A stretch of DNA of 64,000 bases from Bacillota bacterium (GCA_023421075.1 JAEZUM010000084.1:1-64000); one strand, 5' to 3'. Positions 52,369-62,283 are shown, counted from the stretch's first letter. The notes: generated by a model not told the origin, from the sequence alone. A program made the numbers and translations.

Positions 52369-54291
52369 ATGAGAGATAAAAATATTACAGAAATCAACTT
52401 AAATCATATTAAGATAAAGGATGAATTTTGGTCAGACAGGCAAAGACTGATTACAGATGTTGTGATACCTTATCAGGAGAGTATTCTGGAAGACAAGGCA
52501 TTCGGAGTGGAGAAAAGTCATGCATTTGCTAATTTTCGAATTGCGGCAGGTCTTGAAGAGGGTGAGTTCTATGGTATGGTATTTCAGGATAGCGATGTTG
52601 CAAAGTGGCTGGAAGCAGTGGCATATTCTTTAAGTATTAAGCCGGATGCAGACTTGGAAAAAAGAGCGGATTTGATCATTGAGATTATTGCAAAAGCTCA
52701 GCAACCCGATGGATATCTGAATACCTATTTTACGATTAAGGAGCCCGAGAAGAGGTGGACCAATCTTCACGAATGCCATGAATTATACTGCGCTGGTCAT
52801 ATGATGGAAGCTGCTGCGGAGTATTATAAGGTAACCGGAAAGGATACACTTCTTCGGGTTATGGAGCGTATGTCAGATCATATCGAACATCGTTTTATAA
52901 CGGAGCAAGTAGAAGGTATTCCGGGACATCAGGAAATTGAAATCGGTCTAATGAAGCTTTATCATGCTACCGGCAAAGAGAAATTCTTGAAGCTTGCATT
53001 GCACTTTATTAATGAAAGAGGCAAGGATCCGGAATATTTTATCCGTGAGAATCAAAATAGGGGATGGAAGCATGAAATTATGGACCCTTATAATACAAAA
53101 TATAATCAAAGCTTTGCACCGGTTAGGGAGCAAAGAACTGCTGAAGGACATAGTGTCAGGGCAGTTTATATGTATACTGCTATGGCCGATCTGGCTAGGG
53201 TAACAAAGGATGATAAGCTGTTCGAGGCCTGTGAAGCAGTTTGGGACAATATGGTGAGTAAAAAGATGTACATTACCGGTGGAATTGGTTCGAATGCTGA
53301 AGGGGAAGCTTTTACCATAGACTATGATCTTCCGAACGATTCTGTTTATGCAGAGACCTGTGCCAGTGTTGGACTAATATTCTTTGCTAAGAATATGCTT
53401 AATATCCATCCCTCAAATAAGTATGCAGATATTATGGAACGTGCTTTATATAATGGAGTAATCAGCGGAATGCAGTTGGATGGGAAGCGTTTCTTCTATG
53501 TTAACCCACTAGAGGTCAATCCAGGTATATCGGGGGAACTATTTGGTTTTAAACATGTTCTACCGGAAAGACCGACCTGGTATCAATGTGCCTGCTGTCC
53601 TCCGAATGTAGCGAGGCTATTAACCTCTCTCGGACAATACGCATGGTCAGAGGGAGAGGATACGATCTATTCCCATCTGCATATCGGTGGATGTGTCGAT
53701 GGTACGGACGCAACAATCCATATGGAATCTAAGAGTCCTTGGGAGGGTAATGTTACTTATACGATCCATCCCAAAACAAGGAATAGGGAATTTACACTAT
53801 CCATACGAATTCCCTCCTATGCTTCGAATGCCGTATTTTATCTAAACGGCAATGAACTCATCGGAGAACCGGATATCAGAGAGGGGTATTGTTATATCAA
53901 ACGAAGATGGAATGATCACGATACATTAAAACTGATTTACGATATGCCGGTACGAAGAGTACATACCAATACATTGGTGAAAGAGAATATCGGATGTGTT
54001 GCGCTTACCAGAGGACCAATAGTTTATTGCTTTGAAGAGATTGATAATGGATCTAATATTCAAGAGCTTTGGGTAAAGAGAGATGAAAAGCCAGAGGTCG
54101 GTAATTATGAGCCGGATATTCTAGGCGGTATCGTACCACTGAGAACAAAAGGGTTACGGATTTATTCTCATAACGATTTATATTTTGAAGGTGAGTTCAT
54201 ACAGTGTGAGGCGGATTTAACCGCGATACCATATTATGCATGGGGAAATCGTGGCTTAAATCAGATGCGTGTTTGGATGCACGAGTTTTAG
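52369..54291 (+). CDS. GH127 beta-L-arabinofuranosidase-like enzyme
   Basis: A 640-residue GH127 (former DUF1680) protein; GGAGA precedes the ATG at 52369. The zinc-cysteine site is intact: Glu329 and Cys331 in YAETCASVG, and Cys409-Cys410 in CACCPPNVARL, matching the Glu/Cys pattern of characterised bifidobacterial enzymes. GH127 removes beta-L-arabinofuranosyl groups from oligosaccharides. With GH31 upstream, the imported substrate likely carries arabinose plus an alpha-linked sugar. Cytoplasmic, with no signal peptide. Confidence 0.92.
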   Translation: MRDKNITEINLNHIKIKDEFWSDRQRLITDVVIPYQESILEDKAFGVEKSHAFANFRIAAGLEEGEFYGMVFQDSDVAKWLEAVAYSLSIKPDADLEKRADLIIEIIAKAQQPDGYLNTYFTIKEPEKRWTNLHECHELYCAGHMMEAAAEYYKVTGKDTLLRVMERMSDHIEHRFITEQVEGIPGHQEIEIGLMKLYHATGKEKFLKLALHFINERGKDPEYFIRENQNRGWKHEIMDPYNTKYNQSFAPVREQRTAEGHSVRAVYMYTAMADLARVTKDDKLFEACEAVWDNMVSKKMYITGGIGSNAEGEAFTIDYDLPNDSVYAETCASVGLIFFAKNMLNIHPSNKYADIMERALYNGVISGMQLDGKRFFYVNPLEVNPGISGELFGFKHVLPERPTWYQCACCPPNVARLLTSLGQYAWSEGEDTIYSHLHIGGCVDGTDATIHMESKSPWEGNVTYTIHPKTRNREFTLSIRIPSYASNAVFYLNGNELIGEPDIREGYCYIKRRWNDHDTLKLIYDMPVRRVHTNTLVKENIGCVALTRGPIVYCFEEIDNGSNIQELWVKRDEKPEVGNYEPDILGGIVPLRTKGLRIYSHNDLYFEGEFIQCEADLTAIPYYAWGNRGLNQMRVWMHEF

Positions 54292-54333
54292 TTTCATCGA
54301 TACGCATCGGTTTGATACCCAGCAAAAAATAGA

Positions 54334-54369
54334 GTAGGAAAGGATCACGGAACAGTGATCCTTTCCTAC
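54334..54369. terminator. Terminator hairpin between convergent genes
   Basis: A perfect 15-bp stem GTAGGAAAGGATCAC / GTGATCCTTTCCTAC with a 6-base loop. The T-run is better on the minus strand, but it separates both transcripts. Confidence 0.75.
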
Positions 54370-54403
54370 ATATAAAAAGTCCTTTATTGACAATAATGTT
54401 ATT

Positions 54404-55177
54404 TTACCTTTTCTTAGCCCAGATAATAGCACGGTATGTGCTATTGCTCATAGGGCTCTTGTCATAATCTCCGTAAAGGTTGACGATCTCCCAACCATAC
54501 CGGTCTAACCAACCTTTTACTTGAAGATAGGTTGGAAAGTGTTTTACTACATTCATTACATAGGTAAACTTTTCGCCACCGTGTGGTGTTATTTCATAAC
54601 GACGGGAGCTGCTGTCAATATGAGTTTCGTTGTTGTAGTCACCGCTGATTACAATATATTTTCCGTAGGTTCCGATATCATCCGTGCCTTCAAAGCATAC
54701 CCACTCCTCTTTGTTCTCTGAAGTCTGCTTCGGTCGATCAAAACAATCAAAATCCAAATAAAGATAAGCGTCCTGCTTCACGCATTCTGAAGCCTTCTTA
54801 ATGAAAAGCTCTTGTGCCTGTTCATAGGGCAATTCGGATACGATATTCAAAAGGATATTACCAGCCAGGATTACAATATCAAAGTTCTTGCCCCAATCCT
54901 CTCCTACAGCATCTGCCCGGTAAAAGTTTATATTAGTAAGACCAGCTGCCTTTGCTTGGATTTTACCAAGCATATATTCATCATAATCAAATCCGGTTAC
55001 ATTATGTCCTGCTTTTGCCAGAGGGACAGTAATTCTTCCGCCTCCACAGGCAACCTCAAGAATTTTCTTTGGCTTTTTGCCGGCAAGGGAGCTAATAAGA
55101 TTTACTTCTTCAGCTTGAATAACCTGCTTTTCGTATATATCAGCATACCAATGCCTTCTTAAAAATTCATGATCCAA
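54404..55177 (-). CDS. Class I SAM-dependent methyltransferase
   Basis: A 257-residue methyltransferase starting at TTG (55177) behind GGAGG. Motif I ILEVACGGGRITVPLAKAG and the acidic loop GFDYDEYML bind SAM, and FDIVILAGNILL is motif IV-like. Substrate unknown; small-molecule or stress-related methylation is typical of this group. It stands alone between the glycan locus and a two-component system. Confidence 0.85.
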   Translation of the reverse strand: MDHEFLRRHWYADIYEKQVIQAEEVNLISSLAGKKPKKILEVACGGGRITVPLAKAGHNVTGFDYDEYMLGKIQAKAAGLTNINFYRADAVGEDWGKNFDIVILAGNILLNIVSELPYEQAQELFIKKASECVKQDAYLYLDFDCFDRPKQTSENKEEWVCFEGTDDIGTYGKYIVISGDYNNETHIDSSSRRYEITPHGGEKFTYVMNVVKHFPTYLQVKGWLDRYGWEIVNLYGDYDKSPMSNSTYRAIIWAKKR

Positions 55178-55353
55178 AATATAGCCTCCTTCCGAATAAT
55201 CTACTACAACCCATACAGTAAGTTAAATAATTGGATTAATATAACAATTTTACTGTAAAAAGTCTACCAAAACAATGTATAATACAATTATAATAGTTTT
55301 AGACAGAGGATAGGGTAATACTATCAATTATACTACAGGGTAAGGGTGATTCC

Positions 55354-56049
55354 ATGAAAGAGAAAATATTAGTCATCGAAGATGAGCAGAGAATCGCAGA
55401 TGCGATTTGCTATGCTCTGAAAAGAGAAGGATATATCACGGAGGTTATATATAACGGGGAGGAAGCAATTAAGAAGCTGCAGGAATTCAGACCCGATGCC
55501 ATCATTCTGGACGTTATGCTTCCGGGAATGGATGGATATGAGATCCTCAAGAAGCTACAGGATAAAGGTCGTATCGGTGTTATTATGCTGACGGCTAAGG
55601 AGGACATCGTTAATAAGATACTGGGACTCGAGCTTGGGGCTGATGATTATATGACCAAGCCCTTTGATATGAGGGAGCTCTTGGCACGATTAAAATCCTT
55701 GCTTCGAAGAATGCAAAAGGTGGAGCAAAAGACAGAAGCTGCCGAACTTAATCTAAGAGGAATTATGCTGCAAGTGAGCCATCGGACAGCATACGCCGGT
55801 GACAGACTACTGGAATTAACACCGAAGGAATATGATTTGTTGAAGCTGTTAATAGCCTCACCGGAACGTGCATTTACAAGGGAGCAGCTGCTCGATCTTG
55901 TATGGGGAATGGATTATTACGGGGGAACCCGAACCGTAGATATTCACATCCAGAGACTTAGAAAGAAGCTGGGTGAGGAATACAGCGAAATGATTCAGAC
56001 CGTTCATGGGATTGGTTATAAGGCGTTAGGAGGTCATAGTGAAAATTAG
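55354..56049 (+). CDS. OmpR-family response regulator
   Basis: A 231-residue regulator: receiver with phospho-Asp53 (ILDVMLPGMDG) and TKPFDM, then a winged helix (LTPKEYDLLKLLIASPERAFTREQLLDLVWG). It overlaps the kinase start by 11 bases. The genes downstream suggest control of an envelope or signalling lipoprotein; target sites were not identified. Confidence 0.92.
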   Translation: MKEKILVIEDEQRIADAICYALKREGYITEVIYNGEEAIKKLQEFRPDAIILDVMLPGMDGYEILKKLQDKGRIGVIMLTAKEDIVNKILGLELGADDYMTKPFDMRELLARLKSLLRRMQKVEQKTEAAELNLRGIMLQVSHRTAYAGDRLLELTPKEYDLLKLLIASPERAFTREQLLDLVWGMDYYGGTRTVDIHIQRLRKKLGEEYSEMIQTVHGIGYKALGGHSEN

Positions 56050-57505
56050 TATTAAGTTTAAATTCAGTATATTCCTGGCTGCTCTATTATTACTTACTGT
56101 ATTTGTTTTAAGTCTTCTGGTATTACGGGGGATTAAGGGGAATCAAGTGGAGCAATATGAAAGATACCTTGAAAGGCAGTCAGATACTGCAACGGTATAT
56201 TTTACGCAGACCATCCTGGCCCAGTCGAATAAAATACCACAGATCTTTCTGACTGCAAAGGGAGCAGAATTTGCGAAGCAATTGGAATTACTGACCGGAC
56301 AATCAGTCGTACTGTATAACATAGATGGGGAGGCAGTTAGTAGAAAAATCACAGCAAACGAATTGGAGCGCATCCATCAGACCCTGGAATATGCCATAAA
56401 GAATAAAACAGCTTATCAGGTAGAGGGGGATGAGCTATATTATCTGACCCCCTTAAGCATAGAGAATGAGCAGGTCGGAGTGATACAGTTCTATTATTCC
56501 TTGACAGAGGAGAACGATTTTTATTATCGTATCAGGCAGACCTTCGTTACAGCCGGAGCAGGGATATTCTTTCTTAGCTTTATTCTAGCTTATATCTATT
56601 TTGATTCCTTTGCGAGTGGGATTATCAAATTAGAAAAGACGGTGGATCGAGTACGCGAAGGTCAATATGATGTACCGATCCTTAAGCGCAGGGATGAGAT
56701 CGGTCGGTTGAGTACCGGCATTCATGCCATGAGTAATCAGATCCGGTCTACGATGAAGGACATGGAGGAGGAGCAGAAGAAGCTGACCCTGGCAGTGAAC
56801 AAATTATCCCTTTTGGATCAACAGCAAAAGCAATTCATAGGAAATGTAACCCATGAATTTAAGACTCCTTTAACCTCAATAAGTGCATACATTGATTTGT
56901 TGGAAATGTATCCGGACGATGCGGGGCTGATGGAAACGGCGAAGATGATTATCAAAGGGGAGACGGAACGGTTGTATGACATGGTGGATAAGGTCTTGCA
57001 GCTGTCAGCCTTGGAGAAATATGACTTTGAATATCATTCGGAAAGAATCGATATCAAACAGACGATAGGATCTGTATTACAGAGTCTGAGCGGCAAGATG
57101 AATAAGTTCGACATAGAGCTTACGACGGATTTGACAGAGGCTTATATCTCTGCCGATAAGGACAGTATAATCATTATTCTGGTGAACCTATTGGATAATG
57201 CAATTAAGTATAATAAAAGGAACGGTAAGGTATCAGTGAAGAGCTATATCCAGGATTCCAATGTATTCATAGAGATTGCCGATACGGGAATTGGAATACC
57301 GACAGAGGCAGCGGCCAGAATTTTTGAACCGTTTTACACCGTTGATAAGAACCGTTCCAGAAAAAGTGGTGGGACAGGTCTTGGTCTATCTCTTGTGAAG
57401 AAGTATATCGATAAGCAAGGAGGAGCCATAAACCTGGTTCATTCCGATGAAAATGGCACTACATTTAGAATTTCCTTTCCGGAGGCTGTGGAGAAAATAA
57501 AATAG
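56039..57505 (+). CDS. Sensor histidine kinase (HAMP-HisKA-HATPase)
   Basis: A 488-residue kinase starting with GTG. Two membrane helices (about 9-29 and 168-190) enclose a sensor loop, then HAMP (TVDRVREGQYDVPILKRRDEIG), the phosphoacceptor VTHEFKTPLTSISAYIDL and ATPase motifs NLLDNAIKYN, DTGIGI and GTGLGLSLVKKYI. Partner of the preceding regulator. Confidence 0.93.
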   Translation: MKISIKFKFSIFLAALLLLTVFVLSLLVLRGIKGNQVEQYERYLERQSDTATVYFTQTILAQSNKIPQIFLTAKGAEFAKQLELLTGQSVVLYNIDGEAVSRKITANELERIHQTLEYAIKNKTAYQVEGDELYYLTPLSIENEQVGVIQFYYSLTEENDFYYRIRQTFVTAGAGIFFLSFILAYIYFDSFASGIIKLEKTVDRVREGQYDVPILKRRDEIGRLSTGIHAMSNQIRSTMKDMEEEQKKLTLAVNKLSLLDQQQKQFIGNVTHEFKTPLTSISAYIDLLEMYPDDAGLMETAKMIIKGETERLYDMVDKVLQLSALEKYDFEYHSERIDIKQTIGSVLQSLSGKMNKFDIELTTDLTEAYISADKDSIIIILVNLLDNAIKYNKRNGKVSVKSYIQDSNVFIEIADTGIGIPTEAAARIFEPFYTVDKNRSRKSGGTGLGLSLVKKYIDKQGGAINLVHSDENGTTFRISFPEAVEKIK

Positions 57506-57603
57506 TTACAAATCGGAAACATTTCTTTACATGTACGAAACATCTGTATATATTACCGAAATATCTTCTTGATAAGATAAATATATCAAGGAGGTGTGCT
57601 TCC

Positions 57604-57631
57604 TTGAAGAGAAATGATAACAGAGTATAAT
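57604..57631 (+). promoter_or_regulatory. Promoter of the propeller lipoprotein
   Basis: TTGAAG (57604-57609) and TATAAT (57626-57631) with a 16-base spacer, about 30 bases before the start codon. Confidence 0.45.
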
Positions 57632-57660
57632 ATACAGAGTTTAAGAAAGGTGAGGATATT

Positions 57661-58749
57661 ATGAAAAAATGGATAACAACAATTCTAATGATTGCATTCG
57701 TTATCTCTATGACCGCGTGTGAAAAAGAAGAGGGTAAGGTTGTCATTAAGGAACCCGGAAAGACCATAACCGTCATTGAGGATACTCCGAAGGAAGAGGA
57801 AAAACCGAAGGTTTCGGTTGATAAGATTGATCGGTACGAGAAGGTGAGTATTACGGATTGGTTGGATGAAAACACTGTAATCCTCTCAAAAGATAATGAA
57901 ACCTTGAGTAAAATAAGTATGGCAGAGCTGTCGGAGAATTATCCCATGAGCTTGTACAAATTTGACCTAACAACGAAGGAATATGAGCTTGTGAAAGAAC
58001 AAGAGGAGGTATTCCTGGGTGGGGCTGTCTTCTCGAAGGATAAGAAATTCCTTCTATATAGCGAATATTCCTTAGGGGATCCTTCCTTCTTTATTATGAA
58101 CATGGACACCATGGAGGGATTTGGAATCATGGGAGATCCGATTGGTGGAGCTATGAGTGCGAAATGGGCTGGGGACGATGTGGTTCTTGGCGCTGCTTAT
58201 AGTGGTGGAGCTTATACGGCTGACAGTACCGGTAAGATCGAAGTAGTGGAAGGCTTAGAGGAGGAATCCTTATATCTTGTTGAAAAAATAGGAAATAGCG
58301 TGTATTATAATACACAATATGATAGTACTCTAATGAAGTTCGATTTGAACACCAAGGAAAAAGTCGGCCTTAACCTGGGTCAGGTATATAATCTCGAGCC
58401 GTCACCTGATGGTAAGCAGCTACTGATATTACAGGCAGAGGGTACGAAGAATACATTACTTATTTATGATATCGAAAGCGGAGAAAAAGTTATTGTAGCT
58501 GAGGGAACTGCATTTACCGGAGTGTCCTGGTCCCCGGACCAGCGACGTATCGCTTATAACCGAATGGAAGACAAGAACAATACAACCATAAGCAGCCTAT
58601 ACGTCTATGATATATTAACCGGAGAGCCTACTCAGATAGCCGTTGATATCGATATCCTGAGTACCAGCTGGAGCCCGTCCGGAACGAAGCTGGCATGCAT
58701 GGAGTATGATGGATCCCAGTATATTAGTAGTATAATCTACTTGAAATAA
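57661..58749 (+). CDS. Beta-propeller lipoprotein (TolB/WD40-like)
   Basis: A 362-residue lipoprotein: signal peptide with lipobox S-M-T-A-C (Cys20), a charged linker rich in Glu and Lys (about 21-60), then repeated propeller blades of the form L-x-P-S-x-D-G-K-x-L, for example NLEPSPDGKQLLIL, GVSWSPDQRRIAY and STSWSPSGTKLAC. Such proteins usually act as extracytoplasmic binding or scaffold modules. Located after the two-component genes, it may be their target or an auxiliary sensor. Confidence 0.8.
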   Translation: MKKWITTILMIAFVISMTACEKEEGKVVIKEPGKTITVIEDTPKEEEKPKVSVDKIDRYEKVSITDWLDENTVILSKDNETLSKISMAELSENYPMSLYKFDLTTKEYELVKEQEEVFLGGAVFSKDKKFLLYSEYSLGDPSFFIMNMDTMEGFGIMGDPIGGAMSAKWAGDDVVLGAAYSGGAYTADSTGKIEVVEGLEEESLYLVEKIGNSVYYNTQYDSTLMKFDLNTKEKVGLNLGQVYNLEPSPDGKQLLILQAEGTKNTLLIYDIESGEKVIVAEGTAFTGVSWSPDQRRIAYNRMEDKNNTTISSLYVYDILTGEPTQIAVDIDILSTSWSPSGTKLACMEYDGSQYISSIIYLK

Positions 58750-58792
58750 TTATTGATAAAGTATATATAAACGAAATAATCTTATGATGGCG

Positions 58793-58825
58793 AAAGGTTC
58801 ACACTTTATTGTGTGAACCTTTTTC
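58793..58825 (+). terminator. Rho-independent terminator
   Basis: A perfect 12-bp stem AAAGGTTCACAC / GTGTGAACCTTT with loop TTTATT and a T-tail. Confidence 0.9.
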
Positions 58826-58941
58826 ACTGATAAGTGGCTGTGAATTGTAATTTACTACTATATGAAAATATCCTTTTGTTTCTAAACAAATTAATTAATC
58901 GACGGCTGTTTAGATTGTCGTAACAGTTTTTTATGAGCTAG

Positions 58942-58988
58942 TTGAAAGCTCACAAAATAGATGATATAATAATATCGTTATTCGATAT
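58942..58988 (+). promoter_or_regulatory. Promoter and PadR-type operator
   Basis: TTGAAA (58942-58947) and TATAAT (58965-58970) are 17 bases apart, followed at once by the palindrome ATATCG-TTATT-CGATAT (58972-58988), placed for autorepression by the PadR protein. Confidence 0.7.
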
Positions 58989-59011
58989 CGAAATTCGTAA
59001 ACTGAGGTGAT

Positions 59012-59323
59012 ATGATGAACCAGTATATTTCAAAACGGTTATTTCAAGGCTTTATCTGTCTCCATATTCTTCATCATGCGGAAACCGAGCCGATCTATGG
59101 GAGTTGGATGATGGAAGAGTTGGCAGAGCATGGCTATAAGCTTAGTCCGGGTACTCTATATCCAATCCTGTATAATCTTGAGCAAGAGGCACTCATCGAG
59201 AGCTTCGAAGAAACGGTTGGGGGTAAGATACGCAAATATTATAGAATAACGGAGACCGGCAAAGAGGAGTTGGCGTTGGCGAAGACCTATTTATCGGAAC
59301 TTGTGAAAGAGATTAAATTGTGA
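59012..59323 (+). CDS. PadR-family transcriptional regulator
   Basis: A 103-residue winged-helix protein with ILHHAETEPIYGSWMMEELAEHGYKLSPGTLYPILYNLEQEALIES, the PadR DNA-binding region, and a short C-terminal dimerisation helix. It is followed by an MFS transporter, so it probably represses the pair until a toxic compound binds. GAGGTG lies upstream of tandem ATGs. Confidence 0.9.
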   Translation: MMNQYISKRLFQGFICLHILHHAETEPIYGSWMMEELAEHGYKLSPGTLYPILYNLEQEALIESFEETVGGKIRKYYRITETGKEELALAKTYLSELVKEIKL

Positions 59324-59333
59324 GGTGGCAAAC

Positions 59334-60542
59334 ATGTTAGAAAAGAATACAAAATTGAACAAAGCCAAAGCTTTCTTTGGCATCAACTCCAGTATGGTTT
59401 CTATGCTGATGATGGCCGTTGTACTTGGCTTGGGTGAAAAGATGGGAGAGCGCTTTCTGCCCGTATACATACTGGCGATTGGTGGAACAACCTTTGCAGT
59501 TGGATTTTTGAACTCGATGGATAATTTTCTGAGTGCAATCTACTCCTATATCGGCGGTTATATATCGGATTGGCTGGGGTATAAGAAGGCCCTGTTTACC
59601 TATACCTGCATCGCGATGTTTGGATATGCCGTAATCATTGCGTTTCCGGTATGGCAGGCGGTACTGGTTGGTGCGATTTTCTTCATTTCCTGGACGGCAT
59701 TATCACTTCCGGCCATTCTATCGATGATTTCCTCAACGGTGAAGAAAGAAAAACAAACCATGGGCGTCTCTTTGCATTCCTTGACCAGAAGAATTCCGAT
59801 GGCTCTCGGTCCTTTACTCGGAAGTATTTTTATTGCAATGTATGGAATTAAGACAGGGGCGAGAATATCCTTTGCAGTTGCATTTTTACTTGGAATTTTT
59901 GCGTTATGGTTTATACATCGCTTTATTGAGGATGAGAAGAAAGAAATTAGTAAACCTCCGAAAATCACTGATACCTTTGTTAAAATGTCAAAGGAGCTAA
60001 GGGTATTACTGTTAAGTGATATCCTGATAAGATTTGCTGAACAGATACCATATGCTTTCGTAGTCGTTTGGGTTATGCAAAACAATGGTATATCAGCACC
60101 TGAATTCAGTTTACTGACAATTGTTGAAATGATTACGGCGATGCTGATCTATATTCCGGTAGCCTATCTGGCAGAAAAGACTTCAAGTAAATTATGTGTT
60201 GCAATTACCTTTGGTTTCTTCACACTGTTTCCGTTGGTGTTACTCTTCTCGACAACAATGCCTGCCCTGATTCTTGCATTTATTATAAGAGGTCTTAAGG
60301 AATTTGGTGAACCTACCAGAAAGGCTCTCATTGTTAAGCTGGCTCCGGAAGGAAACAAGGCATCGACCTTCGGGACTTACTATCTGATCCGTGATGTAAT
60401 TGTTTCTATTGCTGCTTTATCCAGTGCTTTTCTATGGAACATATCACCGGCGACAAACTTTCTCACAGCAGCATGCTTCGGTGTGGTCGGTACCATTGTA
60501 TTTATAATATACGGAAGGGACAGACAAAGTCAGAAGAGCTAA
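59334..60542 (+). CDS. Major facilitator superfamily transporter
   Basis: A 402-residue protein with about 12 membrane helices and the MFS loop motif YIGGYISDWLGYKKAL (about residues 65-80). GAGGTGG, overlapping the PadR stop, supports the ATG at 59334 rather than a GTG 9 bases earlier. Drug or metabolite efflux is likely given the PadR partner; substrate unknown. Confidence 0.9.
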   Translation: MLEKNTKLNKAKAFFGINSSMVSMLMMAVVLGLGEKMGERFLPVYILAIGGTTFAVGFLNSMDNFLSAIYSYIGGYISDWLGYKKALFTYTCIAMFGYAVIIAFPVWQAVLVGAIFFISWTALSLPAILSMISSTVKKEKQTMGVSLHSLTRRIPMALGPLLGSIFIAMYGIKTGARISFAVAFLLGIFALWFIHRFIEDEKKEISKPPKITDTFVKMSKELRVLLLSDILIRFAEQIPYAFVVVWVMQNNGISAPEFSLLTIVEMITAMLIYIPVAYLAEKTSSKLCVAITFGFFTLFPLVLLFSTTMPALILAFIIRGLKEFGEPTRKALIVKLAPEGNKASTFGTYYLIRDVIVSIAALSSAFLWNISPATNFLTAACFGVVGTIVFIIYGRDRQSQKS

Positions 60543-60620
60543 CGTCAACGGTGATACCGAAGATAAGACATTGTAAATTCTGAAACATTAAGAGAATGTT
60601 GCAAAATATATGATATAAAG

Positions 60621-60684
60621 GAAGGAAAGAACAACATGCATCCCGTAATACACTGTGTGACGGATGCATGTTATCCTTTCCTTC
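60621..60684. terminator. Long inverted repeat between convergent genes
   Basis: Arms of 23 bases (60621-60643, 60662-60684) pair with two mismatches around an 18-base loop. It separates the MFS gene from the nitroreductase gene and likely stops both transcripts. Confidence 0.65.
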
Positions 60685-60736
60685 AGATTATTTTACATTT
60701 TGCAATAGCCTCTTATCTTGTTTATCTGTAAGTGTT

Positions 60737-61336
60737 TTATTTGAACACCTTAACCCGAGCTTCAAGAGGTTGGTACTCTTTTGCACCGGGATCGGCGGTG
60801 GGCTTGCCGAAGGGCATCTGTGCAATGAACTTCCAGTTGTCAGGAATATTCCATTCCTTCTTTACATCCGCATCAATCAGCTCGGAATAGTGCTGTAAAG
60901 AAGCGCCGAGGCCTTCCATCTCCAGGGCAGTCCATACAACATATTGATGCATTCCACTAGATTGTTGGGACCATACAGGGAAATTATCTTTATACAGAGC
61001 AAACTGCTGCTGAAGAGCTTCCACAATACTGTTATCCTCGAAAAATAATACGGTACCATATCCGTTTTTAAAGGAATTGATCTTATTCTCCGTATCACCG
61101 AAATACTCAGCCGGTACAACCTTTCTTAATGCTTCCATGGTAATATCCCATAATCGATCATGTTGAGCACCTAATAATACAACAACTCTTGCACTCTGTG
61201 AATTAAAAGCGGAAGGGGTATACTTTACCGCATGTTCTACAATTTCTTTAATTCTTTCCTCAGAGACAACCGCCTCTTTGCTTATTCCATAAAATGTTCG
61301 TCTGTCTGCTACTGCAGTTAAAAAGTCCTTTGACAT
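60737..61336 (-). CDS. Nitroreductase-family oxidoreductase
   Basis: A 199-residue flavoprotein. The ATG at 61336 is chosen because GGAGG is 8 bases upstream. The N-terminal RRTFYGISKEAVVSEERI and TPSAFNSQSARVVVL bind FMN, and a later segment holds GLGASLQHY. It resembles MhqN/YodC-type nitroreductases that reduce quinones or nitro compounds. Downstream of the pirin gene on the same strand, with HxlR further upstream, it fits an electrophile-stress operon. Confidence 0.88.
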   Translation of the reverse strand: MSKDFLTAVADRRTFYGISKEAVVSEERIKEIVEHAVKYTPSAFNSQSARVVVLLGAQHDRLWDITMEALRKVVPAEYFGDTENKINSFKNGYGTVLFFEDNSIVEALQQQFALYKDNFPVWSQQSSGMHQYVVWTALEMEGLGASLQHYSELIDADVKKEWNIPDNWKFIAQMPFGKPTADPGAKEYQPLEARVKVFK

Positions 61337-61405
61337 AATGAATTCCTCCAATTTTATTTTTTATGTTACTTCTTTCAATCTATCTATAAGATTCACAATA
61401 CTTAT

Positions 61406-62101
61406 TCATCTATGCATTTCGACTAGAAGAAAATGAGAGGTCTCGATGGATTTTATTAAGATATCCTCTGATTTAATTTCTAATGCATCCTGTGAAGAAA
61501 GCGCTATATCATTAACAGAAGAGCTTCCTTCGATTTGGACCAAATAAGCTTGCCTGCCTTCCTTAACAGGAAAAGTAATTTCTTTTCCCTGTTCCAACTC
61601 CAGAGAGTATATATTCGCATCCTGGTTGATTTTGATGGGTGCTTTACCTGATTTTGAGGAAACCATGGGGAGCCATCGATTATGCCGATCTTCCCATTGG
61701 AAACGATAATCGCCATAGGTGGGAGTATGATCACGCCGATCCGGAAAAATCCATATCTGCAGAAAGCGTGCAAGCTCCTGACCTAAGTTGTGTTCACTGT
61801 GGTATACTCCGGTTCCGGCACTCATATACTGAACCTGCCCACGAGTGATGGTGTTCTTATTACCCATATTGTCGCCATGGGTTAATTCACCGTTAACGAC
61901 ATAAGATATTATCTCCATGTCTTTGTGTGGGTGCGTGTCGAAGCCGGTACCTGCCTCGATTAAATCATCATTGATTACTCTTAAGACGCCGAAATGGATA
62001 TTATTCGGATTATAGTAATCGGCAAAGGAGAAATGAAACTTACTCTTTAACCATCCATGATCACTGCTGCCCATGTTTTTATTTTCTATTTTGCGAAGCA
62101 C
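61406..62101 (-). CDS. Pirin family protein (YhhW-like)
   Basis: A 231-residue bicupin starting at GTG (62101) behind AAGGAG. Metal ligands lie in FDTHPHKDMEIISYVVNGELTHGD and VYHSEHN. Pirins bind iron and several act as quercetin 2,3-dioxygenases or are induced by oxidative and electrophile stress. It probably shares a promoter with the nitroreductase, 69 bases downstream. The TTACT/AGTAA palindrome at 62200 lies upstream. Confidence 0.9.
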   Translation of the reverse strand: MLRKIENKNMGSSDHGWLKSKFHFSFADYYNPNNIHFGVLRVINDDLIEAGTGFDTHPHKDMEIISYVVNGELTHGDNMGNKNTITRGQVQYMSAGTGVYHSEHNLGQELARFLQIWIFPDRRDHTPTYGDYRFQWEDRHNRWLPMVSSKSGKAPIKINQDANIYSLELEQGKEITFPVKEGRQAYLVQIEGSSSVNDIALSSQDALEIKSEDILIKSIETSHFLLVEMHR

Positions 62102-62199
62102 TTCGTAATACTCCTTTCGTCTATGATTTGAACTTACAAGATTGTAAGAGGGGGTAATGGTAGTTATTAATAGTTACATAAGATAATATGATAACAAGA

Positions 62200-62212
62200 T
62201 TACTAAAAGTAA
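62200..62212. promoter_or_regulatory. Palindrome upstream of the pirin gene (HxlR operator candidate)
   Basis: TTACT-AAA-AGTAA is a perfect 5-base inverted repeat about 100 bases before the pirin start and just past the HxlR gene end. Short palindromes like this are bound by YodB/HxlR-type repressors. Confidence 0.45.
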
Positions 62213-62283
62213 CTTGCTTGACATTATTAAAACACAACGAAAGTGATTCGTCAAGAGTTTTAATAAATAAATTTAAAAAATTT

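Noticed and set aside
59600..60085. 161-codon minus-strand ORF opposite the MFS gene
   Set aside because: Antisense shadow of an unambiguous 12-helix transporter.
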